Shown: positions 16,087 to 22,183 of the stretch, one piece after another
How positions within the stretch are numbered: the stretch's first letter is position 1
Layout: each line of letters opens with the position of its first letter
Assembly: GCA_023228865.1 (NCBI GenBank)
Contig: JALOAH010000067.1
Span: 1 to 22,215, forward strand
Origin: Porticoccaceae bacterium
GTDB taxonomy: Bacteria > Pseudomonadota > Gammaproteobacteria > Pseudomonadales > Porticoccaceae
Direction: 5' to 3'
DNA: 22,215 nt
The notes under the pieces: generated by a model
What the model saw: only the letters and a program-made list of their open reading frames with translations
The model's database searches: none
What the model was told of the DNA's origin: nothing
Position numbers and translations under genes: made by a program

Positions 16087-16122
16087 CGTCATTGCGAGGA
16101 GCGCAGCGACGCGGCAATCTCC
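16087..16122. repeat. Short dispersed palindromic repeat at the array edge
   Basis: It reads CGTCATTGCGAGGAGCGCAG, continuing CGACGCGGCAATCTCC, with ATTGC ... GCAAT ends. Sequences of this type (ATTGCGAGGAGCG...GCAATC) are dispersed in many environmental bacterial genomes. Next to it (16070-16086) is GGAACCTCTGATTAATC, which also resembles an element end. The repeat joins the truncated cassette 7 to the tspO remnant. Confidence 0.65.
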
Positions 16123-16168
16123 AAAGTATTTTCAGCGGCTTTGGCATTTGTGTTATGTGCCTCTAACG
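16121..16168 (-). pseudogene. Truncated second copy of the 70-residue membrane-protein cassette (cassette 7)
   Basis: These 48 bases are identical to 17585-17632 and hold the cassette start (GTTAGAG core, leader, ATG 16147) and the codons for MPKPLKILW. After that the sequence runs into the dispersed repeat, so the gene is cut after nine codons. It is a duplicate of cassette 5 or a homologue with the same beginning. Confidence 0.8.
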
Positions 16169-16220
16169 CCACCCATCAGCCGCGCGAGGAACGAGCGTCG
16201 GCTGGATGGGATTGTTGGGC
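16161..16220 (-). other. attC site of cassette 6
   Basis: Read leftward: GCCCAAC, AATCCCATCCAGCCGACGC, then GCGCGGCTGATGGGTGGC, then GTTAGAG. The stem arms pair with an extra A on the left arm. The stop codon of the TIR-like gene lies inside the site. Confidence 0.9.
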
Positions 16221-16712
16221 CAAAACTTTCGCCTTGAGGTCAATAAGCTTAGGCACTGTATCCTCCACCCACTTTGAACCGAGCGTGTGGAATTCGTGGA
16301 TAAACACATTGGCAGCACCACGATCAAAGAGGCCGCGAGGCGATACCCCGCGGTGCAGCATCATTAGAGTTGGTTTTTCGAGCATTAGTGATATTGCCGC
16401 CTCTATCTGATTCCATTCCGAGGGCAAGGCGAAACCTTTCTCAATTTCTTTGTCTTTAAGCTTTCCCTCGCTGACTCTCAGGAATGGAAGCCCGAGTATT
16501 ATTGAGCAGTGGCATGTCTTAAGAATATTCACGACCTCTTCGAATGGGGATGCGAAGGAGGTAATATTTGTGCCCACAGTACTGATTTCGAATCCCAATT
16601 CCGTGAGCTTCTCATCGAGCTTGAGCAAGTGGTTCGCGACATGCGTTTGAACCCAAAGCGGGCGTGACATAAATGCTTTGATCAATTTTCCACCTCTCTT
16701 GAAAATCACCAT
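16176..16712 (-). CDS. TIR- or nucleoside-deoxyribosyltransferase-like protein, possible defence effector
   Basis: ATG 16712 gives 178 residues and overlaps the previous gene's TGA (TGATG), so the two are translationally coupled. The fold looks Rossmann-like: a first strand KLIKAFMSRPL, a helix, strand FEISTVGTN, then CHCSIILGLPFL, then LPSEWNQIEAAISLMLEKPT with a candidate catalytic Glu in WNQIEAA, then LMMLHRGVSPRGLFDRG. The WNQIEAA plus GLFD pattern is shared by TIR-like and 2-deoxyribosyltransferase-like proteins that hydrolyse nucleotides or NAD. Membership is inferred by eye. The last 14 codons are read through the attC. In this cassette it is paired with a zinc-ribbon/PH protein. Confidence 0.65.
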   Translation of the reverse strand: MVIFKRGGKLIKAFMSRPLWVQTHVANHLLKLDEKLTELGFEISTVGTNITSFASPFEEVVNILKTCHCSIILGLPFLRVSEGKLKDKEIEKGFALPSEWNQIEAAISLMLEKPTLMMLHRGVSPRGLFDRGAANVFIHEFHTLGSKWVEDTVPKLIDLKAKVLAQQSHPADARSSRG

Positions 16713-17233
16713 CAATTGACTATAGGCACGCCTAGCTTACTGAGTTCGGTTCGCCACTGTTCGATTGATTCAGGTAGTAGCTTAAACTTTCTACCGGACT
16801 TGAGTTTTCCGAGTAGTGATTTCGCAAATCCGTGCCTTCCGATTCGGATCTCGGCAATATCACTTAGCAAAGCCTGGTAGACAATTTTTGGATCTTTACC
16901 AGGCACTGTCGCAGCGTAGTAAACAACAGAAATGGCAAGCTTCATCATGTTTGCAATAAGTGGATCAGAAAACACTATTCTTCTGTTTGTTAGCGTCATC
17001 CAGCCACTTTCTGTGTTGACTGCCCATTTGATATACGTACCTCTCTCATGGAGCAATACAGTTTCTGATGGTGTTACACGAAATCTTTTCTGGGCGACAA
17101 TTTCATCATCAGAGATTTCTGCCAAGCAAGGTGAGCTAGCATTTTTAACCTGCATGGGTGCGCCGCAATTAGGGCAAGAGGCGGCTAAATCAGAAATTTC
17201 TTTGCCACACTCGTAGCATAGAGTAAGCGCCAT
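16712..17233 (-). CDS. Zinc-ribbon protein with PH/GRAM-like domain
   Basis: A 173-residue protein. The N-terminal zinc ribbon is CYECGKEISDLAASCPNCG (residues 6-24, two CxxC knuckles). The remainder looks like a bacterial PH/GRAM-type beta domain: ETVLLHERGTYIKWAVN, then GWMTLTNRRIVFSDP, then a hydrophobic stretch (LAISVVYYAATV) and IAEIRIGRHGF. AGGAGG precedes ATG 17233. PH/GRAM domains usually bind lipids or proteins at membranes. It is the first gene of cassette 6 and overlaps the TIR-like gene. No known system is recognised for this pair. Confidence 0.75.
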   Translation of the reverse strand: MALTLCYECGKEISDLAASCPNCGAPMQVKNASSPCLAEISDDEIVAQKRFRVTPSETVLLHERGTYIKWAVNTESGWMTLTNRRIVFSDPLIANMMKLAISVVYYAATVPGKDPKIVYQALLSDIAEIRIGRHGFAKSLLGKLKSGRKFKLLPESIEQWRTELSKLGVPIVN

Positions 17234-17292
17234 ACACCTATCCTCCTAATTCCACAAACAATAGGCCATGATTCACGGCATCCATATTATTT

Positions 17293-17380
17293 GCCCAACG
17301 GCTGAGCCAAGGCGCGCGAGCCGCATCGCGGCGAAGCGTCGCAGCCCGCGCAGCGGGCGACCTTGGGCGTGTTGTTAGAG
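17293..17380 (-). other. attC site of cassette 5
   Basis: Read leftward: CTCTAAC, AACACGCCCAAGGTCGC, a long GC-rich hairpin, CCTTGGCTCAGCC, then GTTGGGC. At 88 bases it is the longest attC here, with an extended inner stem. Confidence 0.88.
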
Positions 17381-17398
17381 GCATTAAGCTCTTCCCCA

Positions 17399-17611
17399 TC
17401 ACTTATTCTTAAGAACCAGGAAAATCACGTAGACACCTAGCGCAGCAAGCGTCGCGCCCATGGCAATTGCTGATTCGCCATTTAGCTCCCATCCAGCACC
17501 TCTCCATAGGCCACCCTCCGCCTGCATTTTCTCCGCAAGAATCACCTTGAAACCAAACGCGAGTAGAACGGCACCCACCACACCCCAAAGTATTTTCAGC
17601 GGCTTTGGCAT
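17399..17611 (-). CDS. Small two-helix membrane protein (cassette 5)
   Basis: A 70-residue protein, MPKPLKILWGVVGAVLLAFG at the N-terminus (first helix), a polar middle (AEKMQAEGGLWRGAGWELNG), a second helix (IAMGATLAALGVYVIFLVL) and a basic end (KNK). The ATG lies 20 bases after the GTTAGAG cassette start, with no clear Shine-Dalgarno. No family is recognised. The first 48 bases of the cassette are repeated at 16121-16168. Confidence 0.75.
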   Translation of the reverse strand: MPKPLKILWGVVGAVLLAFGFKVILAEKMQAEGGLWRGAGWELNGESAIAMGATLAALGVYVIFLVLKNK

Positions 17612-17632
17612 TTGTGTTATGTGCCTCTAACG
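17585..17632. repeat. 48-bp direct repeat, intact copy
   Basis: Identical to 16121-16168 and in the same orientation. It covers the start of cassette 5 and nine codons of its gene. Confidence 0.9.
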
Positions 17633-17697
17633 ACCAAGCTCACCGGCGGCAATGGAGCGCAGCGGAATTGCCGTCCGAGTGTAGCGCCTTGTTATGC
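17625..17697 (-). other. attC site of cassette 4 (restriction-modification cassette)
   Basis: Read leftward: GCATAAC, CACTCGGACGGCAAT, then ATTGCCGCCGGTG, then GTTAGAG. The stem arms pair with an extra A in the left arm. Confidence 0.92.
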
Positions 17698-17721
17698 CCT
17701 GCATGGTTCATGATTGTTTGG

Positions 17722-17749
17722 TTGACTTCGATGTGAATAGTGTTATATT
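17722..17749 (+). promoter_or_regulatory. Putative promoter of the RHH-methyltransferase operon
   Basis: TTGACT (17722-17727), 16-base spacer, TATATT (17744-17749). It lies about 46 bases upstream of the RHH start and points against the array direction. Confidence 0.6.
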
Positions 17750-17766
17750 ACATATGTCACATAACA
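17741..17766. promoter_or_regulatory. Putative operator: TGTTAT N14 ATAACA
   Basis: An inverted repeat overlapping the -10 of the promoter above (TGTTAT 17741-17746, ATAACA 17761-17766). It is well placed for autorepression by the RHH protein encoded 29 bases downstream. Confidence 0.45.
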
Positions 17767-17794
17767 TAAGCAATGGCTATATTGTGAGCATCTG

Positions 17795-18001
17795 ATGGCA
17801 CGAGGAAAATCAGGCAGAGTGGTGCTGGAAATAGACCCAGAATTGAAGCGCCAGCTCTATGCCGCATTAGAAAATAAGCAGCAAACCATGAAGGAATGGT
17901 TTATTCGAGAGGCTGAGGGTTTGGTTTACGGTGAGAAACAACCCTCACTTTTTGATGCTCCTGAAGCAGATCAACACATCAAAACTGGTGGTAAGAAATG
18001 A
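17795..18001 (+). CDS. Ribbon-helix-helix regulator of the restriction-modification module
   Basis: A 68-residue protein. GRVVLEIDPELKRQLYAALE is a typical RHH beginning: one beta strand, then helix A, with MKEWFIREAEGLVYG as helix B. The tail (QPSLFDAPEADQHIKTGGKK) is flexible. RHH proteins bind operators as dimers through the strand. Its stop overlaps the methyltransferase start (ATGA), so the two are coupled; it probably sets the timing or level of modification before restriction, as controller proteins do. An antitoxin-like role is the alternative, but no toxin is seen. Confidence 0.75.
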   Translation: MARGKSGRVVLEIDPELKRQLYAALENKQQTMKEWFIREAEGLVYGEKQPSLFDAPEADQHIKTGGKK

Positions 18002-19632
18002 ATTTCAAGAAAAATGAATCTGCGCAAAAGCTAAGAGGGGGCTACTACACCCCATATGACTTGGCTCATTACCTATCTAAATGGATTGCTGAAACAAACC
18101 CGAAAACCGTTCTGGAACCTAGTTGCGGCGATGGGATATTCCTTCAGTCTTTATCCGCTGTGCTACCAAGGCGTTCCTCAATTACCGCAATAGAGCTTGA
18201 TCATGCAGAAGCTAAACTCGCAGCAGAAAGAGCTCGCACACTCAATAATTCGGATATCAATGTTATCTGCACCGATTTTTTAGAATGGTATTTAACTTCG
18301 GGGCAGCCCCAATATGACGCCATAGTGGGCAATCCGCCATTTATCAGATACCAATATCTATCGCAGAGGGACCAGGCGTTCTCAGAGCAGATATTCAAGC
18401 AACATAGCCTCCGCTTTACGAAGCACACCAACGCTTGGGTTCCTTTCGTGATTGCATCCCTATCATTGCTTCGCCCTGGCGGAAGACTGGCGATGGTACT
18501 GCCGTCAGAGATATTGCATGTTCTTCACGCTCAATCGCTTCGCTTTTATATCGGACAACAATGCAAAAAATTAATCATTATTGATCCAGAGGAAATCTGG
18601 TTTGATGGGACGTTGCAAGGAGCTGTTTTATTACTTGCGGAGAAGAAGAAAGACGTTAATGAACACACTACCGGTCTAGGAATTATCCAAACTCGGGGGA
18701 AATCTTTTTTAGAAAAAAGCCCTAGCCAATATTTTAATAAGACCAATTTTATCAATGGAAAAACCGTTGAGGGGAAATGGACAAGGGCACTATTAACTAA
18801 GAAAGAATTGGACATATTTGACGGGGTAATAGGCGATGAAAGCGTCCATCGATTCACAGACATTGCTGATGTTGATGTTGGCCTGGTGACCGGGGCGAAC
18901 AAGTTTTTTTTGGTAAATGATAAAACTGTTAACAACTATAATTTAGAAGAATGGTCACACCCAATGTTCGGCAGAAGCGAGCATTGCCCCGGGATTCTCT
19001 ATGACGAGAAGCAGCATGCAAACAACTCTGATTCTGGACTTCCATCTAATTTCCTTTGGTTTAATGTAAATGACATTTCCGAGCTTTCTAATAGTGCCCT
19101 TGAGTATATACGCTCAGGAGAGAGTGAAAATCTACATACACGCTACAAATGCAGAATACGTAAACCGTGGTTTAAAGTTCCGTCTGTGTATGCCACTCAG
19201 GTTGGAATGCTCAAACGTGCTCATGATATGCCGCGACTCATATTAAATGAAGTTGGCGCTTACACTACCGATACCGCATATCGCATTACAACCAAAAATG
19301 TTGATGCGAAGAAATTTGTCTACTGCTTCATCAATTCCCTTACCGCACTTAGCTCTGAACTCGAAGGGAGGCATTATGGCGGAGGAGTACTAGAGCTTGT
19401 GCCGTCAGAGATTGAAAAACTATACGTGCCTATTCCGACACAGACTCGTGTTGCAATGAAGGCACTTGACAAGATGATAAGAAGCGCCTCATCAAGTGAA
19501 GTGTTGGCTTATCAGGATAATAGAGTATTAAGAGACTTGGGCTTAACCACGGATGAGATCGCATGCCTTCATGCAGCATGGGACAAACTACGTAACAGAC
19601 GGCAACGGACATCCGGCGCCATTAATCAATAA
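17998..19632 (+). CDS. N6-adenine DNA methyltransferase, TaqI/Eco57I-like
   Basis: A 544-residue protein. Motif X is GGYYTPYDLAHYLSKW (about 14-29), motif I (SAM) is LEPSCGDGIFL (39-49), motif II includes AIELDHAEA, motif III CTDFLEW, and motif IV (catalytic) VGNPPFIRYQYL (110-121). NPPF and the adjacent motif order mark gamma-class m6A enzymes. The C-terminal half is a TaqI-like specificity domain, with GGGVLELVPSEIEKLYVPIP near 460-480. It protects host sites from the nuclease encoded tail-to-tail. Its 3' end overlaps the nuclease stop by 11 bases. The sequence is AT-richer than the chromosome genes. The recognition site cannot be told. Confidence 0.9.
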   Translation: MNFKKNESAQKLRGGYYTPYDLAHYLSKWIAETNPKTVLEPSCGDGIFLQSLSAVLPRRSSITAIELDHAEAKLAAERARTLNNSDINVICTDFLEWYLTSGQPQYDAIVGNPPFIRYQYLSQRDQAFSEQIFKQHSLRFTKHTNAWVPFVIASLSLLRPGGRLAMVLPSEILHVLHAQSLRFYIGQQCKKLIIIDPEEIWFDGTLQGAVLLLAEKKKDVNEHTTGLGIIQTRGKSFLEKSPSQYFNKTNFINGKTVEGKWTRALLTKKELDIFDGVIGDESVHRFTDIADVDVGLVTGANKFFLVNDKTVNNYNLEEWSHPMFGRSEHCPGILYDEKQHANNSDSGLPSNFLWFNVNDISELSNSALEYIRSGESENLHTRYKCRIRKPWFKVPSVYATQVGMLKRAHDMPRLILNEVGAYTTDTAYRITTKNVDAKKFVYCFINSLTALSSELEGRHYGGGVLELVPSEIEKLYVPIPTQTRVAMKALDKMIRSASSSEVLAYQDNRVLRDLGLTTDEIACLHAAWDKLRNRRQRTSGAINQ

Positions 19633-20755
19633 CGATCATAAAATCAGTCGCATTTTTCTTATACAATCTCAGAGTGCGATCTAATAGATCGCGCTTTGCG
19701 ATTAGAGCCCTTGCCTCGCCCCACTTGATTTTAGTCATGACATTTCTCTGCTCATAACTCCTCGTGTTCGTTCTTGGGTCATGAGTAACTTCTAGCTCAT
19801 ACACTCCATACGATAGATTTTTTATCACGATTTCAGCATTAATTGTTGCACGTTCAAGATAAGGACTCCTTGATCCTGGGACTGTACCCCAGGCCAGATC
19901 AGAGAAAGCCACTTCTCTAAAATAATGCTGGAAGTCTATATCCTCCATTAAACCTTGCCCTAAGTTTGTGTCGCCTGTTATGTTGGTGTTCGTGCCTTGA
20001 GGGATATTAAGGCTTCTTTCTGTAAGCGGCTTGCTTTCCCATATGAGAATGCCGGTGTTTGCAACTATTTTGGCTTTGCGGACCTTTGTTGCTTTAATTG
20101 GGCTTGGCTTTCTTTTTTCAAATGTCGGTATTGGCTTTAACTTATCCCTAGCCTTGCCGCCCAGTGTTTTGTTGGTTGTAGGTAATCTAGTTAAGCGTTC
20201 ATCCTCTAGTCGGCCTTCGTGTAGTAGTTCGACGGCTTGTCTAGGACTGGTAATTTGAAATACATGATCTGGGTATGTTGCTGGAAGCTGGGTAATCGTC
20301 GTAACAAGCTTTTGAAGATAATCGTCGTCTGGCTGTTGACCTCTATCCAACTTGATAAATGAACTCGCTTCTATATTTTGGTTCAAGCCCCCAAATGTTA
20401 AATTGGCGCTACCCAATACTACAAATGCGTTAGTGTCACTATACGCCGCATATATTTTTGGATGAAATATCTTTTTATTCGAAGCCGTGTCTACAACATA
20501 TGGATTAATCCCGATTTTTAATAACGAAAAAATACTTTGTACAGAGGTAATTCCGTTTCTTATACCAATAAATATTTGGGATTTGTCTGCTACATTCTCC
20601 AAATTTTCCTTAATTCTATCGACCCCATTTTTTCTCGCGAAGGCGAGGCTGAATAAATAGTTATCTATAGCAGGGGTTGTTAGCAGTTTATTGACTGCTG
20701 TTTCATGGTCGTCGTTCTGACTTAATCCTTGTAGGATGATCTCAATCTCCGCCAT
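19622..20755 (-). CDS. Phospholipase-D-type restriction endonuclease
   Basis: A 377-residue protein, near BfiI's 358. The N-terminal half holds one PLD motif: FHPKIYAAYSD with His98 and Lys100, then VVLGSANLTFGGLNQNIEAS with Ser116, Asn118 and Glu129. This is the H-x-K...GSxN pattern of BfiI/NgoFVII-type nucleases, which dimerise to make one active site and need no metal. The C-terminal half (from about residue 230; IVANTGILIWESKPL, then EVAFSDLAWGTVPGSRSPYL) is probably the DNA-recognition domain, B3-like by analogy. ATG 20755 is only 36 bases from the cassette start, so expression may depend on transcription entering from the integron side. Its partner is the convergent methyltransferase. 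Confidence 0.85.
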   Translation of the reverse strand: MAEIEIILQGLSQNDDHETAVNKLLTTPAIDNYLFSLAFARKNGVDRIKENLENVADKSQIFIGIRNGITSVQSIFSLLKIGINPYVVDTASNKKIFHPKIYAAYSDTNAFVVLGSANLTFGGLNQNIEASSFIKLDRGQQPDDDYLQKLVTTITQLPATYPDHVFQITSPRQAVELLHEGRLEDERLTRLPTTNKTLGGKARDKLKPIPTFEKRKPSPIKATKVRKAKIVANTGILIWESKPLTERSLNIPQGTNTNITGDTNLGQGLMEDIDFQHYFREVAFSDLAWGTVPGSRSPYLERATINAEIVIKNLSYGVYELEVTHDPRTNTRSYEQRNVMTKIKWGEARALIAKRDLLDRTLRLYKKNATDFMIVID

Positions 20756-20790
20756 TTGTCTGCTACCGGTTCCTGTCTATGTTTATTGGG

Positions 20791-20858
20791 GCATAACGCT
20801 GGAAATAACCTGCGCGAATCCCGAAGGGATGAGCGTCAGGTTGATTGACTTGTTAGCG
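20791..20858 (-). other. attC site of cassette 3
   Basis: Read leftward: CGCTAAC, AATCAACCTGACGC, a TCCC/GGGA inner hairpin, GCGCAGGTTATTTCCAGC, then GTTATGC. The unpaired A in AACCTGACGC marks the left arm. Confidence 0.93.
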
Positions 20859-20883
20859 GGCAGATGCTCGCGGGAGACTACCA

Positions 20884-21246
20884 ATGTACTTGAACAACTG
20901 GAACAGCCTTGACCAAATGAAAGCCGACTTTTGGCCCGGATACAGCGATGCCGAAAAATACAACGGTGAGCTCGACGGCGCCAATGTGTTGCTTGCGAGT
21001 TACGGAACTCCGAACTACGAAGGCCATGCCTTTGTTCTTTTTGAGCGCAGCGGGAAGCTCTACGAAGTGAACGGCTCGCACTGCTCGTGCTACGGACTCG
21101 AAGGACAATGGAAACCAGAGGTAACAGCAATTGAGGTGCTACGTCACCGACTGGAACACGGAAAACTCGGCGCGGAAGAATACGACGAAAACCCATTTTC
21201 TGCGGAACTGCGGACAGTGCTGGATTCGCTGACCGCTAACGCCTGA
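20884..21246 (+). CDS. Unknown cassette protein encoded against the array direction (cassette 3)
   Basis: A 120-residue soluble protein. Its middle looks like a compact beta-rich domain: LDGANVLLASYGTPNYEGHAFVLFE, then KLYEVNGSHCSCYGLEGQW. The C-terminal helix VLRHRLEHG is followed by an acidic tail. The HCSC pair could bind metal. I recognise it only as similar to unnamed proteins of mobile elements. It is transcribed rightward, opposite to the attC orientation. Its start lies 26 bases inside the cassette, and its last codons and TGA lie inside the attC (21234-21246). It needs its own promoter. Confidence 0.75.
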   Translation: MYLNNWNSLDQMKADFWPGYSDAEKYNGELDGANVLLASYGTPNYEGHAFVLFERSGKLYEVNGSHCSCYGLEGQWKPEVTAIEVLRHRLEHGKLGAEEYDENPFSAELRTVLDSLTANA

Positions 21247-21293
21247 AGCCAGCCGCGCGCGTCAGCGCGTCGGGCTGGGCTGATTTGTTATGT
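21234..21293 (-). other. attC site of cassette 2
   Basis: Read leftward: ACATAAC, AAATCAGCCCAGCCCGACGC, a GCGC-rich loop, GCGCGGCTGGCTTCAGGC, then GTTAGCG. It has an extra C in the left arm (AGCCCAGCC against AGCCAGCC). Confidence 0.95.
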
Positions 21294-21299
21294 GGCCAT

Positions 21300-21692
21300 T
21301 TATTCATCATCAGACCCCGGATAAGCGCTTACTCTCAGCTCGATCCCTAATTCCGCCAACACTTTTAATACGTTTGGAGGCAATACGACGCTTGCGAAAT
21401 ATCGTCCACGCTCGCCGACGGTTATACCAATATCGACCTGAGCCGAAAGCTCGGACGAAAATAATTCTCTACGCGTTAGGCACATGGCAAGGAAGGCCTG
21501 AATTTCAGCGACGAGCATGGTCGCGCTCGCCACATCAGCAATGCACGCATTTAAACCGGACCTTTCATGCACTCCGCCACGTCGCCTCGGCTCGCCCTTT
21601 TTCCAACCTGCGTCCACTTCGAGATTGAAGGCTTCACGCAGCGACGTAAGTGCAGCGTCAGATCCTTCAGCTCTCAATGTTGCAATATTCAT
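21300..21692 (-). CDS. DUF4279-like protein (cassette 2)
   Basis: A 130-residue soluble protein in the array direction. The start lies 17 bases after the GTTATGT cassette start. The order of blocks (an N-terminal strand MNIATLRAEG, WKKGEPRRRGG, a helix AEIQAFLAMC, then QVDIGITVGERGRYFASVVLP, then VLKVLAELGIELRVSAYPGSD) resembles DUF4279, a small family frequent near toxin immunity genes and in integrons. Family assignment is by eye. It ends 7 bases before the attC. Confidence 0.7.
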   Translation of the reverse strand: MNIATLRAEGSDAALTSLREAFNLEVDAGWKKGEPRRRGGVHERSGLNACIADVASATMLVAEIQAFLAMCLTRRELFSSELSAQVDIGITVGERGRYFASVVLPPNVLKVLAELGIELRVSAYPGSDDE

Positions 21693-21708
21693 CGACTCGT
21701 TCTACGCC

Positions 21709-21768
21709 ACATAACGTTCGAGGCCAGCCGCGCGCGTTAGCGCGTCGGACTGCGCCGATTTGTTAGAG
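21709..21768 (-). other. attC site of cassette 1
   Basis: Read leftward: CTCTAAC, AAATCGGCGCAGTCCGACGC, GCGCGCGGCTGGCC, then GTTATGT. The preceding base makes the R'' octamer GCTCTAAC, exactly complementary to GTTAGAGC at the attI point. Confidence 0.92.
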
Positions 21769-22038
21769 CCTGGCCTGACGCGGCTGACTGCAGAAGCCGA
21801 AACAGCCAAGCACACTACTGCCCTTGGAACCGCTCCACCAGCAACACGGCTAGCTTCACCACCCCTGCAACTCGAACTCTCCATCAACCCACTCCATTAT
21901 GAACAGCGGCGCCTGATCGCTTGCTACTTCACTCACTACGCCGCCATGATTTTTTCTCAATTACCGACCGCTTCTCTATAAGCATCCAGCGATCTTTCTT
22001 GCCCGGCATAAAATGCGTTTACGCTTTTTCTTCTTTTT
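21769..22038 (-). other. Cassette 1, about 280 bases, no convincing gene
   Basis: No leftward frame looks clearly coding. Candidates are a 26-codon frame from ATG 22009 (MPGKKDRWMLIEKRSVIEKK...), a 34-codon frame from TTG 21960 ending in MEWVDGEFELQGW, and a frame that runs through the attC (from 21887). It may be a non-coding or promoter-bearing cassette, or carry a very small gene. Confidence 0.5.
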
Positions 22039-22046
22039 GCTCTAAC
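22039..22046 (-). other. Putative attI crossover point
   Basis: The leftward octamer GTTAGAGC is the junction between the integrase side and cassette 1. It is identical to the complement of cassette 1's R'' octamer (21762-21769), as expected for a cassette inserted at attI between G and TT. It lies 138 bases upstream of the intI start. Confidence 0.85.
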
Positions 22047-22055
22047 TACAATTGG

Positions 22056-22096
22056 GGAGCCTAAAAGCTCCGTTGCATACGGAGTATTTGGGCTCC
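22056..22096. repeat. 41-bp imperfect palindrome between attI and intI
   Basis: GGAGCCTAAAAGCTCCG faces CGGAGTATTTGGGCTCC, 14 of 17 positions pairing around a 7-base loop (TTGCATA). It overlaps the candidate PintI promoter. It could be an integrase-binding or regulatory structure, or a terminator-like hairpin. Confidence 0.7.
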
Positions 22097-22101
22097 ATAA
22101 T
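22073..22101 (+). promoter_or_regulatory. Candidate intI promoter (PintI)
   Basis: TTGCAT (22073-22078), 17-base spacer, CATAAT (22096-22101), rightward, about 83 bases before the intI start. No LexA-type CTGT-N8-ACAG box is seen around it. Confidence 0.4.
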
Positions 22102-22183
22102 CATTTTGTCCTACCTGAAACCAAGGACTTAGGTTCCTGATAGGGCGCCTGAATGGAAATTCAAATGGAGCATGGAGGCTCAT

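Noticed and set aside
15827..16147. 106-codon frame starting MPKPLKILW and ending in WVSFAAAL
   Set aside because: It is a chance join of the truncated cassette, the dispersed repeat and the tspO tail, not a single gene.
21702..21887. 61-codon leftward frame in cassette 1
   Set aside because: Half of it is translation of the attC hairpin; composition is low-complexity Ser/Ala/Val/Arg and the start is TTG.
21760..21981. 73-codon rightward frame across cassette 1
   Set aside because: It begins in the attC R'' region, has no Shine-Dalgarno and no recognisable domain.
22047..22183. LexA (SOS) box in front of intI
   Set aside because: No CTGT-N8-ACAG-like sequence was found in the visible leader.
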